Source: Dickeya aquatica
GTDB lineage: Bacteria > Pseudomonadota > Gammaproteobacteria > Enterobacterales > Enterobacteriaceae
DNA: 64,000 nucleotides
Direction: 5' to 3'
Assembly: GCF_900095885.1 (NCBI RefSeq)
Contig: NZ_LT615367.1
Coordinates: 496,001-560,000, forward strand
In this document: positions 56,484-64,000 of the stretch, piece after piece
Layout of the letters: every line of letters starts with the position of its first letter
Numbering within the stretch: position 1 is the first letter of the stretch
Program-made: the position numbers and the translations under genes
Notes under the pieces: model-generated
Seen by the model: only the letters and a program-made list of their open reading frames with translations
The model's database searches: none
Told to the model about the DNA's origin: nothing

Positions 56484-58092
56484 AGAAGTTCGGTTTTGCG
56501 TTAGTGGCCCAACTGATGCCCTGCACCTTCTTCGACAGACCTAACTGGAAGGCCGGTACGAACAACGGTACGGCATACGCCTGTTCTATCAATTCACGCT
56601 GAATTTGGCTATAGAGCTGCTGGCGTTCGGCATCACCGGCTCCAATCGCTTTTCTCAGCTTGTCATCCAGCGCGCTGGCATGGCTGAAGTTGTTGCCATT
56701 TGGCGGAATGTAGTTGGAGTCAAACACGGTGCGCAGAATATCCGGTTCGGCACGCACAAAGTAGTTGGAGGCGATGTCGTAATCATTGCCGTTGGTGCGG
56801 CTGGTAAAACCACCGGCATCCACCGGGTTAAGTTGCAGGTCGATACCGGCCTGTTTCACCTGATACTGCACGGCCTGGAACAGCGTGATGTCTGTGGATT
56901 CCGACGACGCGGTACTGTAGACGAAGTTTACCGTCAGGCGTTTGCCCTCTTTGGTGCGATACCCTTCGGCATCTTTGCTTTTCCAGCCCGCCTCATCCAG
57001 CAGACGGTTGGCTTTATTTAAATCAAAGCCCCACAGCGAAGCGACCGATTTGTCGTAATAGAGCGTAGACGGGCCGAGAATATTGTCGGCCGCTTTCACC
57101 GTGCCAAAAAACGCTACTTTGGCGGCGGAGGCGGCATCCACCGCACTCTGGAAAGCCTGACGGATTTTTACGTCCTGAAACGGGCCGCGCGAAGTGTTGA
57201 GGTACAGCACCCGGTTAACGCCGGGGTTCTCGCGTGAAATCAGCTCCAGTTTCGGGTTGCTTTTCAGGCTGCCCGCGTTGGCCGGAGGTACGGCGTCAAT
57301 CGCTAACACCTGGCCGCTGCTCAACGCGCCGAGGCGCACCGAAGACTCCGGCAGGTATTTGAATTCAATGCGATCAAGGTATGCCGGGCCAGTGTGAGTG
57401 GCGTAACCCGGCCCCCAATGATAATCCGGGCGTTTTTTCAACTGGCTGCCACTGCCTTTGACAAACGACTCCAGAATAAACGGGCCGGAACCGACGACGG
57501 TGTTACTGGTGTTCGGCGTGTTCTTCAGATAGGTCGCAGACTGGATGCCCAGATACGGCAGGCTCAGGCCCTGTAACAAGGCGGCAAACGGCGTTTTATA
57601 GCTGATCACCACAGTGTAGTCATCCGGTGTGGTGATGCTGTCTATCGGCCCCAGCAGCGACTTGGAGTAGCTGGAGGTGGTTTTCGGGTCGAGGATGCGA
57701 TCAAGATTGTATTTCACGGCGGCGGCATCCAGTTTGGTGCCATCGCTAAAAGTGACGTCTTTACGCAGGTGGAAGGTATAACGGGTGTTGTTGTCGGTAA
57801 TCTCCCAGCGCTCGGCAAGCCACGGCGTAAAGCTGTTATCCGCCGCCTGACCGACCAGCGAGTCCACCACATTGCGCCCGACCAGGGCTGCGACAGAAAA
57901 CGCGGTGATAGACGGGTCGATAACCGGGGTGTCGCTGCCAAGGCCAATGGTCAACGTACCACCTTGTATCGGCGTGTCAGCCGCGTAAACAGACGGTGTG
58001 GCTGTTATCGTCAGTGCAAGAAGCCCGGCGGTAAATAATGGGGTGTGTGTTGAGCGTGTGTGTGTCTTTGATACCGAAAAGCGTTTTGCCAT
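56461..58092 (-). CDS. Peptide-type ABC substrate-binding protein
   Basis: A 543-aa periplasmic protein of SBP family 5 (DppA/OppA type) with a signal peptide (cleavage near SVYA-AD, residue 37). Family marks: LAERWEITDNNTRYTFHLRKDVTFSDG (in parts), VVGSGPFILESFVKG and DVKIRQAFQSAVD. Substrates may be peptides, nickel or opines; the sequence does not decide. ATG 58092 with GAGGA upstream. First gene of the ABC operon. Confidence 0.92.
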   Translation of the reverse strand: MAKRFSVSKTHTRSTHTPLFTAGLLALTITATPSVYAADTPIQGGTLTIGLGSDTPVIDPSITAFSVAALVGRNVVDSLVGQAADNSFTPWLAERWEITDNNTRYTFHLRKDVTFSDGTKLDAAAVKYNLDRILDPKTTSSYSKSLLGPIDSITTPDDYTVVISYKTPFAALLQGLSLPYLGIQSATYLKNTPNTSNTVVGSGPFILESFVKGSGSQLKKRPDYHWGPGYATHTGPAYLDRIEFKYLPESSVRLGALSSGQVLAIDAVPPANAGSLKSNPKLELISRENPGVNRVLYLNTSRGPFQDVKIRQAFQSAVDAASAAKVAFFGTVKAADNILGPSTLYYDKSVASLWGFDLNKANRLLDEAGWKSKDAEGYRTKEGKRLTVNFVYSTASSESTDITLFQAVQYQVKQAGIDLQLNPVDAGGFTSRTNGNDYDIASNYFVRAEPDILRTVFDSNYIPPNGNNFSHASALDDKLRKAIGAGDAERQQLYSQIQRELIEQAYAVPLFVPAFQLGLSKKVQGISWATNAKPNFYDVWLKP

Positions 58093-58230
58093 TCCCTGAG
58101 TCCTCAAGCTAGACCTTGTAATAAGGATAGTGGTTATGGCACCACTCTAGGGGGGAGCTGGGTAAGATGTAAAAGTATAAAAAATTATTTTTAATTCTTA
58201 AAAGAATATAAAAAAACGCGCTCAGACAGA

Positions 58231-58263
58231 AAAAAACGCCCTAACCCGCATGCGGAAGGGCGC
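58231..58263 (-). terminator. Terminator of the yagU-like gene
   Basis: On the minus strand CGCCCT...AGGGCG (58263-58238) with an inner CCGCATGCGG palindrome is followed by seven T (58237-58231). It separates this gene from the ABC operon. Confidence 0.82.
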
Positions 58264-58290
58264 GTTGAACGTGAGAGTGCCTGGCCAGAT

Positions 58291-58833
58291 TCAGTGTGCG
58301 TGCTGAGTCGTCAGCGTATCGTCTTCTGACTGATGGGTGAAGCGGTTACGCAAGTCACGCCGTGCCAGCTCCGCGACCCAGAAGCAGAACATGTGGCCAA
58401 AAATTTCCGAGAAGTGCTCGGCAAACGGTTGGTCCCACGGTGCGGGTACGGTGCCGAACAGCGGCAGCAGCACAACATGGAAGACGGCCCACAATACCAA
58501 ACCGTAGAATGCGCCTTGCCAAAGCTTGATACGCGGCCAGAATTCCGCCGCCACGCAATAAAGCACGCTAAAGGTAATTGAAAAACCAAAGTGCATAATA
58601 AAGCTCATAATCGGGCGCGGGTTGCCATTAAATAGATAACTCAGGTGTGAGAGATCAAATGACATCCCCAGTTGTTGTAATAGCTGTTGTGGTGGATTAG
58701 TCAGATCTCTTGCCGGAGTTCGGGGTGGAAAAGGTATTTCCCAGCCAAATTTCGCAATGGCGCAAATTATGCCGGCAATAATCCCAATAAGCACTGCCAG
58801 TATAATTTTTTCCTTAACAGTCCGAGTCTGCAT
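58291..58833 (-). CDS. yagU: YagU-like inner-membrane protein (DUF1440)
   Basis: The 180-aa membrane protein has about four helices: IILAVLIGIIAGIICAIAKFGW, a segment with FPPRTPARDLTNPPQQLL, FIMHFGFSITFSVLYC and WAVFHVVLLPLFGTVPAP. In E. coli YagU is linked to acid tolerance. Single gene with its own terminator. The upstream 58834-59347 is A/T-rich and non-coding; it contains a 17-bp palindrome (CTGATAA-ATA-TTATCAG, 59142-59158). Confidence 0.85.
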   Translation of the reverse strand: MQTRTVKEKIILAVLIGIIAGIICAIAKFGWEIPFPPRTPARDLTNPPQQLLQQLGMSFDLSHLSYLFNGNPRPIMSFIMHFGFSITFSVLYCVAAEFWPRIKLWQGAFYGLVLWAVFHVVLLPLFGTVPAPWDQPFAEHFSEIFGHMFCFWVAELARRDLRNRFTHQSEDDTLTTQHAH

Positions 58834-59347
58834 GGTTTATCTCCTTGATATTTTTAAAAATGAAAGCAATCAATGAATGGGTGATTCACTATAAATAAAT
58901 GTTTATGATTGCCTTCGGTGACAGCATACGCTTTTGTGATGTGATATTCGAGACAAGCAGATGATAATTTTGCTATTTCTATGACTATTAAATAATATGT
59001 GTGTTTGTAATGGCTTTGTATTTTATAAGATAAAAATGTGATTGCTGATTTTTATTTTAGGAATTATCTTTTTTTCGTAAAATAGCAAAATTGTTCGGGT
59101 TGGAATAATTAATTTAGAATAATAACCACAAGGTAATGTCCCTGATAAATATTATCAGACGATGGCAGGAAAAATGCGTGACGTGCATAGGAGCAGATTT
59201 TATCAACGGGTGGGTTTTATTCGTGTTTAACTGGTCGTATGCAGAAAGACGGTGCTATTTCACCTGCGGTTATAGTGAACCTCTCCTGATCTCTGCCAGA
59301 AGAGGCTTTTTGATCAATACGTTGCTACAACAGCCACGACCATACCG

Positions 59348-60559
59348 CTAGCGTGTATGGCCCAGCCATGCCGGTAAGTCATGCAGCCCCATGGCCTGGC
59401 GCACCAGTGTCGGTTTTACGCCCGGCAAGGTATCAGCAAGCTTCAGGCCAATGTCGCGCAACAGGCCGCTCACTGGATGGCGGCTGGCAAACAGTGTGCG
59501 AAACCCCTGCATACTTGCCAGCATCATCGCGGCACTGTGTTTGCGGCGGCGCTCATAGCGGCGCAGATAGAGATGCTGGCCGATGTCTTTGCCCTGTGCT
59601 TGCAGCCGTTTTAGCTCAGTGATTAATTCTGCCGCATCCATCATGCCGAGGTTGACGCCCTGACCGGCCAGCGGATGAATGGTGTGTGCGGCATCGCCCA
59701 TCAGCACCAGCCGGTGTGCGGCAAAGCTGTGGGCGTAGCGTGCGGTCAGCGGAACACTCTGGCGCTCGCTTTCCAGCGTGCAGCGTCCAAGATGCATATC
59801 GAACGTGATGGCCAGCTGTTTTTCAAATTCAGCCTGCGGGGCATGTTGCATTTCCTGCGCACGCTCGGGCGGCAATGACCAGACAATTGAGCACAGATGC
59901 GGGTCACTGAGTGGCAAAAAGGCCAGAATGCCGTCGCCGTGAAATACCTGGCTGGCGGTGGCTGCGTGGGGCTGCCCGGTGCGAATTGTCGCCACCAGTG
60001 CGTGATGGCCGTAATCCCAAAAAGTGAGCGGGATATCCGCGTGTTGGCGTAACCAGGAGTGCGCGCCATCAGCGCCAACGACCAGTCGCGCGGTCAACAT
60101 GCTGCCATCCTCAAGGGTGATGAAGGCTTCATTTTCTCCCCATGCCACCTGTTGCAAACGGGCATGGTCGAGCAGCGTGACATCGCGTGACTGTGCCGCC
60201 TGTTGCCACAGCGCCCATTGGATCACGTCATTTTCAATGATGTGGCCGAGCCGGGTAAAACTGAGGTCTTCGCCACAAAAATGAATCTGCCCAAAGCTGT
60301 CTTTATCCCAGACGTACATGTCGTTGTAGGGGCTAAGGCGTTGCGCTTCAATCAGCGGCCAGACATTGAGTTTACGCAGCAGCGCTTCACTGGCGGCGTT
60401 GATAGCCGAGACGCGTAGCGCATACTGACTGCTGAGGGACGGCGCGCTGACGGTGTGCTTTTCCAGCACGGCGACACGTAAACCGCTGCCTTGCAGGCCA
60501 CAAGCCAGCGCCAGACCGACCATACCACCGCCAGCGATAACCACATCAAATGATTGCAT
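59348..60559 (-). CDS. ubiI: 2-octaprenylphenol hydroxylase UbiI
   Basis: A 403-aa FAD monooxygenase of ubiquinone synthesis (C5 hydroxylation). N-terminal FAD site MQSFDVVIAGGGMVGLALA; the GADGAHSWLR strand near 165; second FAD motif VLMGDAAHTIHPLAGQGVN. ATG 60559 is chosen over the open upstream frame to match UbiI. It is 22 bases after ubiH. Confidence 0.95.
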   Translation of the reverse strand: MQSFDVVIAGGGMVGLALACGLQGSGLRVAVLEKHTVSAPSLSSQYALRVSAINAASEALLRKLNVWPLIEAQRLSPYNDMYVWDKDSFGQIHFCGEDLSFTRLGHIIENDVIQWALWQQAAQSRDVTLLDHARLQQVAWGENEAFITLEDGSMLTARLVVGADGAHSWLRQHADIPLTFWDYGHHALVATIRTGQPHAATASQVFHGDGILAFLPLSDPHLCSIVWSLPPERAQEMQHAPQAEFEKQLAITFDMHLGRCTLESERQSVPLTARYAHSFAAHRLVLMGDAAHTIHPLAGQGVNLGMMDAAELITELKRLQAQGKDIGQHLYLRRYERRRKHSAAMMLASMQGFRTLFASRHPVSGLLRDIGLKLADTLPGVKPTLVRQAMGLHDLPAWLGHTR

Positions 60560-60581
60560 AGAAGATGAATTCCTGTCTGTG

Positions 60582-61760
60582 TTAACGCTCGATCCAGCCC
60601 AGCGTACGTCGTGCCAGTGCATTACGCAGCAGTGGCAGGTGATTCATGGCCATCAACCCCAGATTGCGGCCAACTTCCATTGGCAACAAGCGGTTAGAGA
60701 ACAGGTGAACTAACCCGTCAGTCAGTGCCACGGTATTGTCTTGATCCGGCAAGCGGCGCTGCTGATAACGCTGCAATACTCGCTGACTGCCAGGGTCTTC
60801 ACCTTGAGCGGCTGCGTCTACCAGTGTTTGCGCCAGCGTCATCACGTCGCGCAGGCCGAGATTAAACCCTTGCCCGGCAATCGGGTGCAGCGTTTGTGCC
60901 GCGTTGCCGACCAGCGCCAGCCGATGGCTGATGTGCTGGCTGGCTCTGACCAGCGCCAGCGGATAACTGTGGCGGGCACCAATCTGTTTAAATTCGCCCA
61001 GCCGCCAGCCAAATGCCCGCTGGAGCTGCTGGCGAAAGTGCGCCTCGCTCCAGTTGTCGATGTCGGCCTGCCGGGACAACGGGTGGCACCATACCAGTGC
61101 GCTGCGCCCCTGACTCATAGGCAGCAGAGCCAGTGGGCCGTGGGCGGTAAAGCGTTCATAGGCACGGCCACCGTGTGCCTCGGCCGTCGTGACGTTGGCT
61201 ATCATGGCCACTTGAGTATAGGGCGATGACTGCCACTGGATGCCCGCCTGCTTCGCCAGCGCCGAGCGCGAACCATCGGCAGCAACCAGCAATTGGCCGT
61301 GCAATCGTGTGCCGTTATCCAGCAGTACGCTGGCGCTTTGCGCCTGACGCTCGAGTGAAACGACCGTTGCCGGGCAATGCAGGCGCACGCCGGGAGCGTG
61401 TTGCAGCAGGGAAAACAGCCGCGTACCGGCCTCATGCAGTTCAATGACATGGCCCAGTGCCGCCAGATGATAATCACCGGCCTGCAAATGCACCCGGCCT
61501 GCATGGCCTTGATCGCTGACGTGAATATCGGTGATGGCGGTTGCCACCGGTGCCAGTGCCTGCCACACACCGATGGCGGCGAGCTGCGTACAGGTGCCTT
61601 GCGCCAGTGCGATAGCGCGGGCATCAAATCCGGGGTGCGGGTATTGCGAAGGCTGATGGCTTTCCACCAGATCAACGGCAATGCTGCCGCCGGATAAATG
61701 CGACAGGGCCAGTGCCAGCGTGGCCCCCGCCATGCCGCCGCCCACAATGATGATACTCAT
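60582..61760 (-). CDS. ubiH: 2-octaprenyl-6-methoxyphenol hydroxylase UbiH
   Basis: A 392-aa FAD monooxygenase of ubiquinone synthesis (C1 hydroxylation). MSIIIVGGGMAGATLALAL at the N-terminus, VAADGSRSALAKQAG near 155, ALVGNAAQTLHPIAGQGFN later. Paralogue of UbiI. ATG 61760; 32 bases after the pepP stop. Confidence 0.95.
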   Translation of the reverse strand: MSIIIVGGGMAGATLALALSHLSGGSIAVDLVESHQPSQYPHPGFDARAIALAQGTCTQLAAIGVWQALAPVATAITDIHVSDQGHAGRVHLQAGDYHLAALGHVIELHEAGTRLFSLLQHAPGVRLHCPATVVSLERQAQSASVLLDNGTRLHGQLLVAADGSRSALAKQAGIQWQSSPYTQVAMIANVTTAEAHGGRAYERFTAHGPLALLPMSQGRSALVWCHPLSRQADIDNWSEAHFRQQLQRAFGWRLGEFKQIGARHSYPLALVRASQHISHRLALVGNAAQTLHPIAGQGFNLGLRDVMTLAQTLVDAAAQGEDPGSQRVLQRYQQRRLPDQDNTVALTDGLVHLFSNRLLPMEVGRNLGLMAMNHLPLLRNALARRTLGWIER

Positions 61761-61792
61761 GGCGAATTGCTGCTCCCGTGTGCTAGGCAATG

Positions 61793-63118
61793 TCAGGCTC
61801 TGCTGGCGGCGTTCGCCATCAGCGCTTCAATCTCATCCGGGTCTTTGACGACACCGGCGGTCAGCACCGTGTTACCGTTTTCGGTGATGACAATATCATC
61901 TTCAATACGAATGCCAATGCCGCGATATTGTGGCGGAACATCGGCATCTGGTGCGATGTACAAGCCTGGCTCAACCGTCAGCACCATGCCTGGCTGCAAC
62001 ACCCGTCCCCGGTCAGCGCTGCCGTAGTCACCCACGTCATGCACGTCCATGCCCAGCCAGTGGCTGAGGCCGTGCATGAAAAACGCACGGTGCGCCTGTT
62101 CGGCGAACAGCGTGTCAACGTCACCGTCAAGGATGCCTAAACGGATGAGGCCACGCAGCATGATCCTCACCACTTCCTCGTTGATTTCACGGATGCTGCG
62201 CCCGGGGGCGAACAGTTCAATCGCACGCACTTCTGATTCCAGCACGATGTCATAAATGGCGCGCTGTGCCGGGGTGAATTTGCCATTGACCGGGAAAGTG
62301 CGGGTAATATCGCCCGCATAGCCCTGGTATTCGCATCCGGCATCGATCAGTACCAGATCGCCGTCACGCAGCGGGCATTCGTTTTCGGTGTAATGCAAAA
62401 TACAGGCGTTTTCACCGCCGCCAACGATGGTGTTATAGGCCGGGTAGCGTGCGCCGTGACGGTTGAATTCGTGGTGGATTTCGCCTTCCAACTGGTATTC
62501 AAACATGCCAGGGCGGCATTTTTCCATCGCGCGGGTGTGGGCCTGTGCGCTGATTTCACCGGCGCGGCGCAGAATGTCGATTTCTGCTGGCGATTTGAAT
62601 AACCGCATCTCATGCACCCAGGGACGCCAGTCAGTGAGGGTCGATGGGGCTTTAAAGCCTTTACGCGAGCCGCCGGTACGCAGGGTTTCCAGCGCTGCGT
62701 ACACCAGTTTGTCGGCGTAATCGTACTCACCCTGAGCGTGATACACCACATCTAACCCATTAAGCAGCAGGTGCAAGTGTTCACCGATGTCGTTAAACGG
62801 CAGCGCCCGGTCAATGCCCAGCTTGGCAGGGGCGGCTTCCTGGCCAAGGCGACGACCAAACCAGATTTCAGCGGTAACATCACGCACCCGGTTAAACAGC
62901 ACGCTGTGGTGGTGATTTTCATCGCTTTTTACCAACAGTAACGCCGCTTCAGGTTCATTGAAGCCGGTGAAATACCAGAAATCGCTGCTTTGTCGGTACG
63001 GATACTCGCTGTCTGCGTTGCGTTGTGCTTCGGGGGCGGCAAACAGGATAGCCGCACTGCCTGGTGCCATCTTGTCCAGCAGGGAAAGACGGCGGCGGAG
63101 ATATTCTTGTTGGGTCAT
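61793..63118 (-). CDS. pepP: Xaa-Pro aminopeptidase (proline aminopeptidase II)
   Basis: A 441-aa M24B metallopeptidase removing the N-terminal residue before proline. Metal ligands lie in LIDAGCEYQGYAGDITRTFP, HGLSHWLGMDVHD, TVEPGLY and IRIEDDI. Same length as E. coli PepP. Second gene of the cluster. Confidence 0.97.
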   Translation of the reverse strand: MTQQEYLRRRLSLLDKMAPGSAAILFAAPEAQRNADSEYPYRQSSDFWYFTGFNEPEAALLLVKSDENHHHSVLFNRVRDVTAEIWFGRRLGQEAAPAKLGIDRALPFNDIGEHLHLLLNGLDVVYHAQGEYDYADKLVYAALETLRTGGSRKGFKAPSTLTDWRPWVHEMRLFKSPAEIDILRRAGEISAQAHTRAMEKCRPGMFEYQLEGEIHHEFNRHGARYPAYNTIVGGGENACILHYTENECPLRDGDLVLIDAGCEYQGYAGDITRTFPVNGKFTPAQRAIYDIVLESEVRAIELFAPGRSIREINEEVVRIMLRGLIRLGILDGDVDTLFAEQAHRAFFMHGLSHWLGMDVHDVGDYGSADRGRVLQPGMVLTVEPGLYIAPDADVPPQYRGIGIRIEDDIVITENGNTVLTAGVVKDPDEIEALMANAASRA

Positions 63119-63172
63119 TGCCAGCTCCTGAAAGGCATCAATACAGTATTTATCGGTATGACAATAAAGGCA

Positions 63173-63760
63173 TTAATGTAACGTCGGTTTGGGTTTTTCC
63201 GGCGGAACAGCCATCACCGGGCGAATAAATTCGTTATGGCACATGATGGCCGCGACCCGCACGTACTCGATAATCTCTTCCAGAGATTGTGCCAGCTCTT
63301 CTTTGTCTTCGTCTTCGTCGTAACCTAACTGGGCAATATTACGAAGATCATCAATGGCTTCTTTAATCTCGCCTTTCAGTTTGCCAAGGTTAGGCTGTAC
63401 GACGCCCAGACCGAGCAGGAAATGGTTAACCCAACCGGCCAGCGCATCGGCGCGATCAAACACACTGACCTCTTCTTGCGTGTCATCTGGCAAGAATAAC
63501 TGAAACAAAAAACCCTCTTCTTCCAGCGTATCGCGCGTGGCCTGATACAACTGCTGTAAGGGCTGCGACAGCGCTTGCGGGAATGACAGGCCATCATTGG
63601 TCAGTTCAACGGTTAATGTCTTCCAGCTCTCATCATGGTTGCCGCCGCACAGCATGCCGCTTATCAGGCCGTGCATTTCAGCGGCCGTCAGGGCAACCTG
63701 ATGCTGGTGTAACAACTGGTCGATGGCTTCGTAGCCGGGGAGTGTATTCTGTATGGACAT
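63173..63760 (-). CDS. ygfB: YgfB/UPF0149 family protein
   Basis: A 195-aa acidic protein beginning [17 protein letters not shown] and containing [12 protein letters not shown] and [20 protein letters not shown]. Homologues occur upstream of pepP in many gamma-proteobacteria; in Pseudomonas YgfB influences ampDh3 and beta-lactam resistance. ATG 63760. The 240 bp from 63761 to the window end hold the upstream promoter region; zapA would be expected to diverge just outside. Confidence 0.93.
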   Translation of the reverse strand: MSIQNTLPGYEAIDQLLHQHQVALTAAEMHGLISGMLCGGNHDESWKTLTVELTNDGLSFPQALSQPLQQLYQATRDTLEEEGFLFQLFLPDDTQEEVSVFDRADALAGWVNHFLLGLGVVQPNLGKLKGEIKEAIDDLRNIAQLGYDEDEDKEELAQSLEEIIEYVRVAAIMCHNEFIRPVMAVPPEKPKPTLH

Positions 63761-64000
63761 GCGCATTCATCGTCGTTGGCGGGTGGTTCGTGTTATGCTA
63801 CCACCAAGCTCCGTTGTGATACCAGCAAGCTCCATCGCCCGATAAGCCATCCGGCGCTTTTTCCGTGCGTCAAACTGGCCGTGGCGGTGTTTGCCGCAAC
63901 GGGGATAAAGGGCTTGTATCTTCGATTTGGGATATATATAGTAGCGCCCGCTTTTTCAGGCCCGGTCACGGGCCACGCAGCGGTGAGCCTCATGCGGGCG

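Noticed and set aside
54632-58092. Nickel-specific or rhamnose-specific transporter
   Set aside because: The gene set is of general peptide/opine/nickel type; nothing in the binding protein allows a substrate assignment.
59136-59351. 71-codon frame before ubiI
   Set aside because: It overlaps the end of ubiI, and the Cys/Trp/Arg-rich protein has no family.

Overview
The window reads as the chromosome of an enterobacterium. The proteins of argI, rraB, valS, holC, pepA, lptF/lptG, rhaBAD/rhaSR, ubiH/ubiI, pepP and ygfB are all close to what I remember of the Escherichia coli proteins. The gene linkage is not that of E. coli, because leuX and the pepP-ubiH cluster lie within 50 kb of each other here. 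A soft-rot genus such as Dickeya or Pectobacterium is my best guess, but that is inference.

Layout. (1) 1-10.7 kb is conserved core: ArgR-regulated argI, rraB, two GNAT acetyltransferases, valS-holC-pepA, and the LPS-export permease genes lptF-lptG. (2) 10.9-33.3 kb is a genomic island in the 3' end of tRNA-Leu(CAA) leuX, with a P4-type integrase just inside and an att-like copy of the tRNA end at 33318-33337. It carries a defence block (half-size HsdS, HsdM, full HsdS, RhuM-like protein, HsdR, a YgjP-like zinc peptidase and the type IV enzyme Mrr). Next is a small operon on the other strand (HUH-type Gp2/YfjJ-like protein, AlpA, an unknown protein). The last part resembles E. coli CP4-57: an RHH protein, YfjP-like GTPase, YfjQ-like protein, YfjR-like WYL regulator, two exported proteins, RadC-like JAB protein, CbeA/CbtA toxin-antitoxin pair and a DUF4942 protein, followed by an RHH-ParE pair and a DUF6088-like protein. 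(3) 33.6-37.5 kb is a patchy zone: an IS110-family (IS1111-group) element with a structured non-coding right end, a small lipoprotein, a 70-bp inverted-repeat element and several unrecognised genes. (4) 37.5-46.2 kb is accessory chromosome: a LysE-type exporter, an HNH nuclease, two MFS transporters, an exported AroQ chorismate mutase, an IclR regulator and a chemoreceptor with a clear sigma-28 promoter. (5) 46.5-52.8 kb is the L-rhamnose regulon: rhaBAD-rhaM divergent from rhaS and rhaR, with a symmetric CRP site between them. (6) 52.9-58.1 kb is a peptide-type ABC importer, followed by a YagU-like protein. (7) 59.3-63.8 kb is the ygfB-pepP-ubiH-ubiI cluster for ubiquinone synthesis and proline peptidase.

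The most unusual part is the defence block. One HsdM/HsdR pair is accompanied by two specificity subunits, one of them half-size, and by a RhuM-like protein and a metallopeptidase in the same overlapping transcription unit. Mrr has its own two symmetric operator-like sites. Inverted and direct repeats upstream of the WYL gene and at the island ends also suggest testable regulatory logic.
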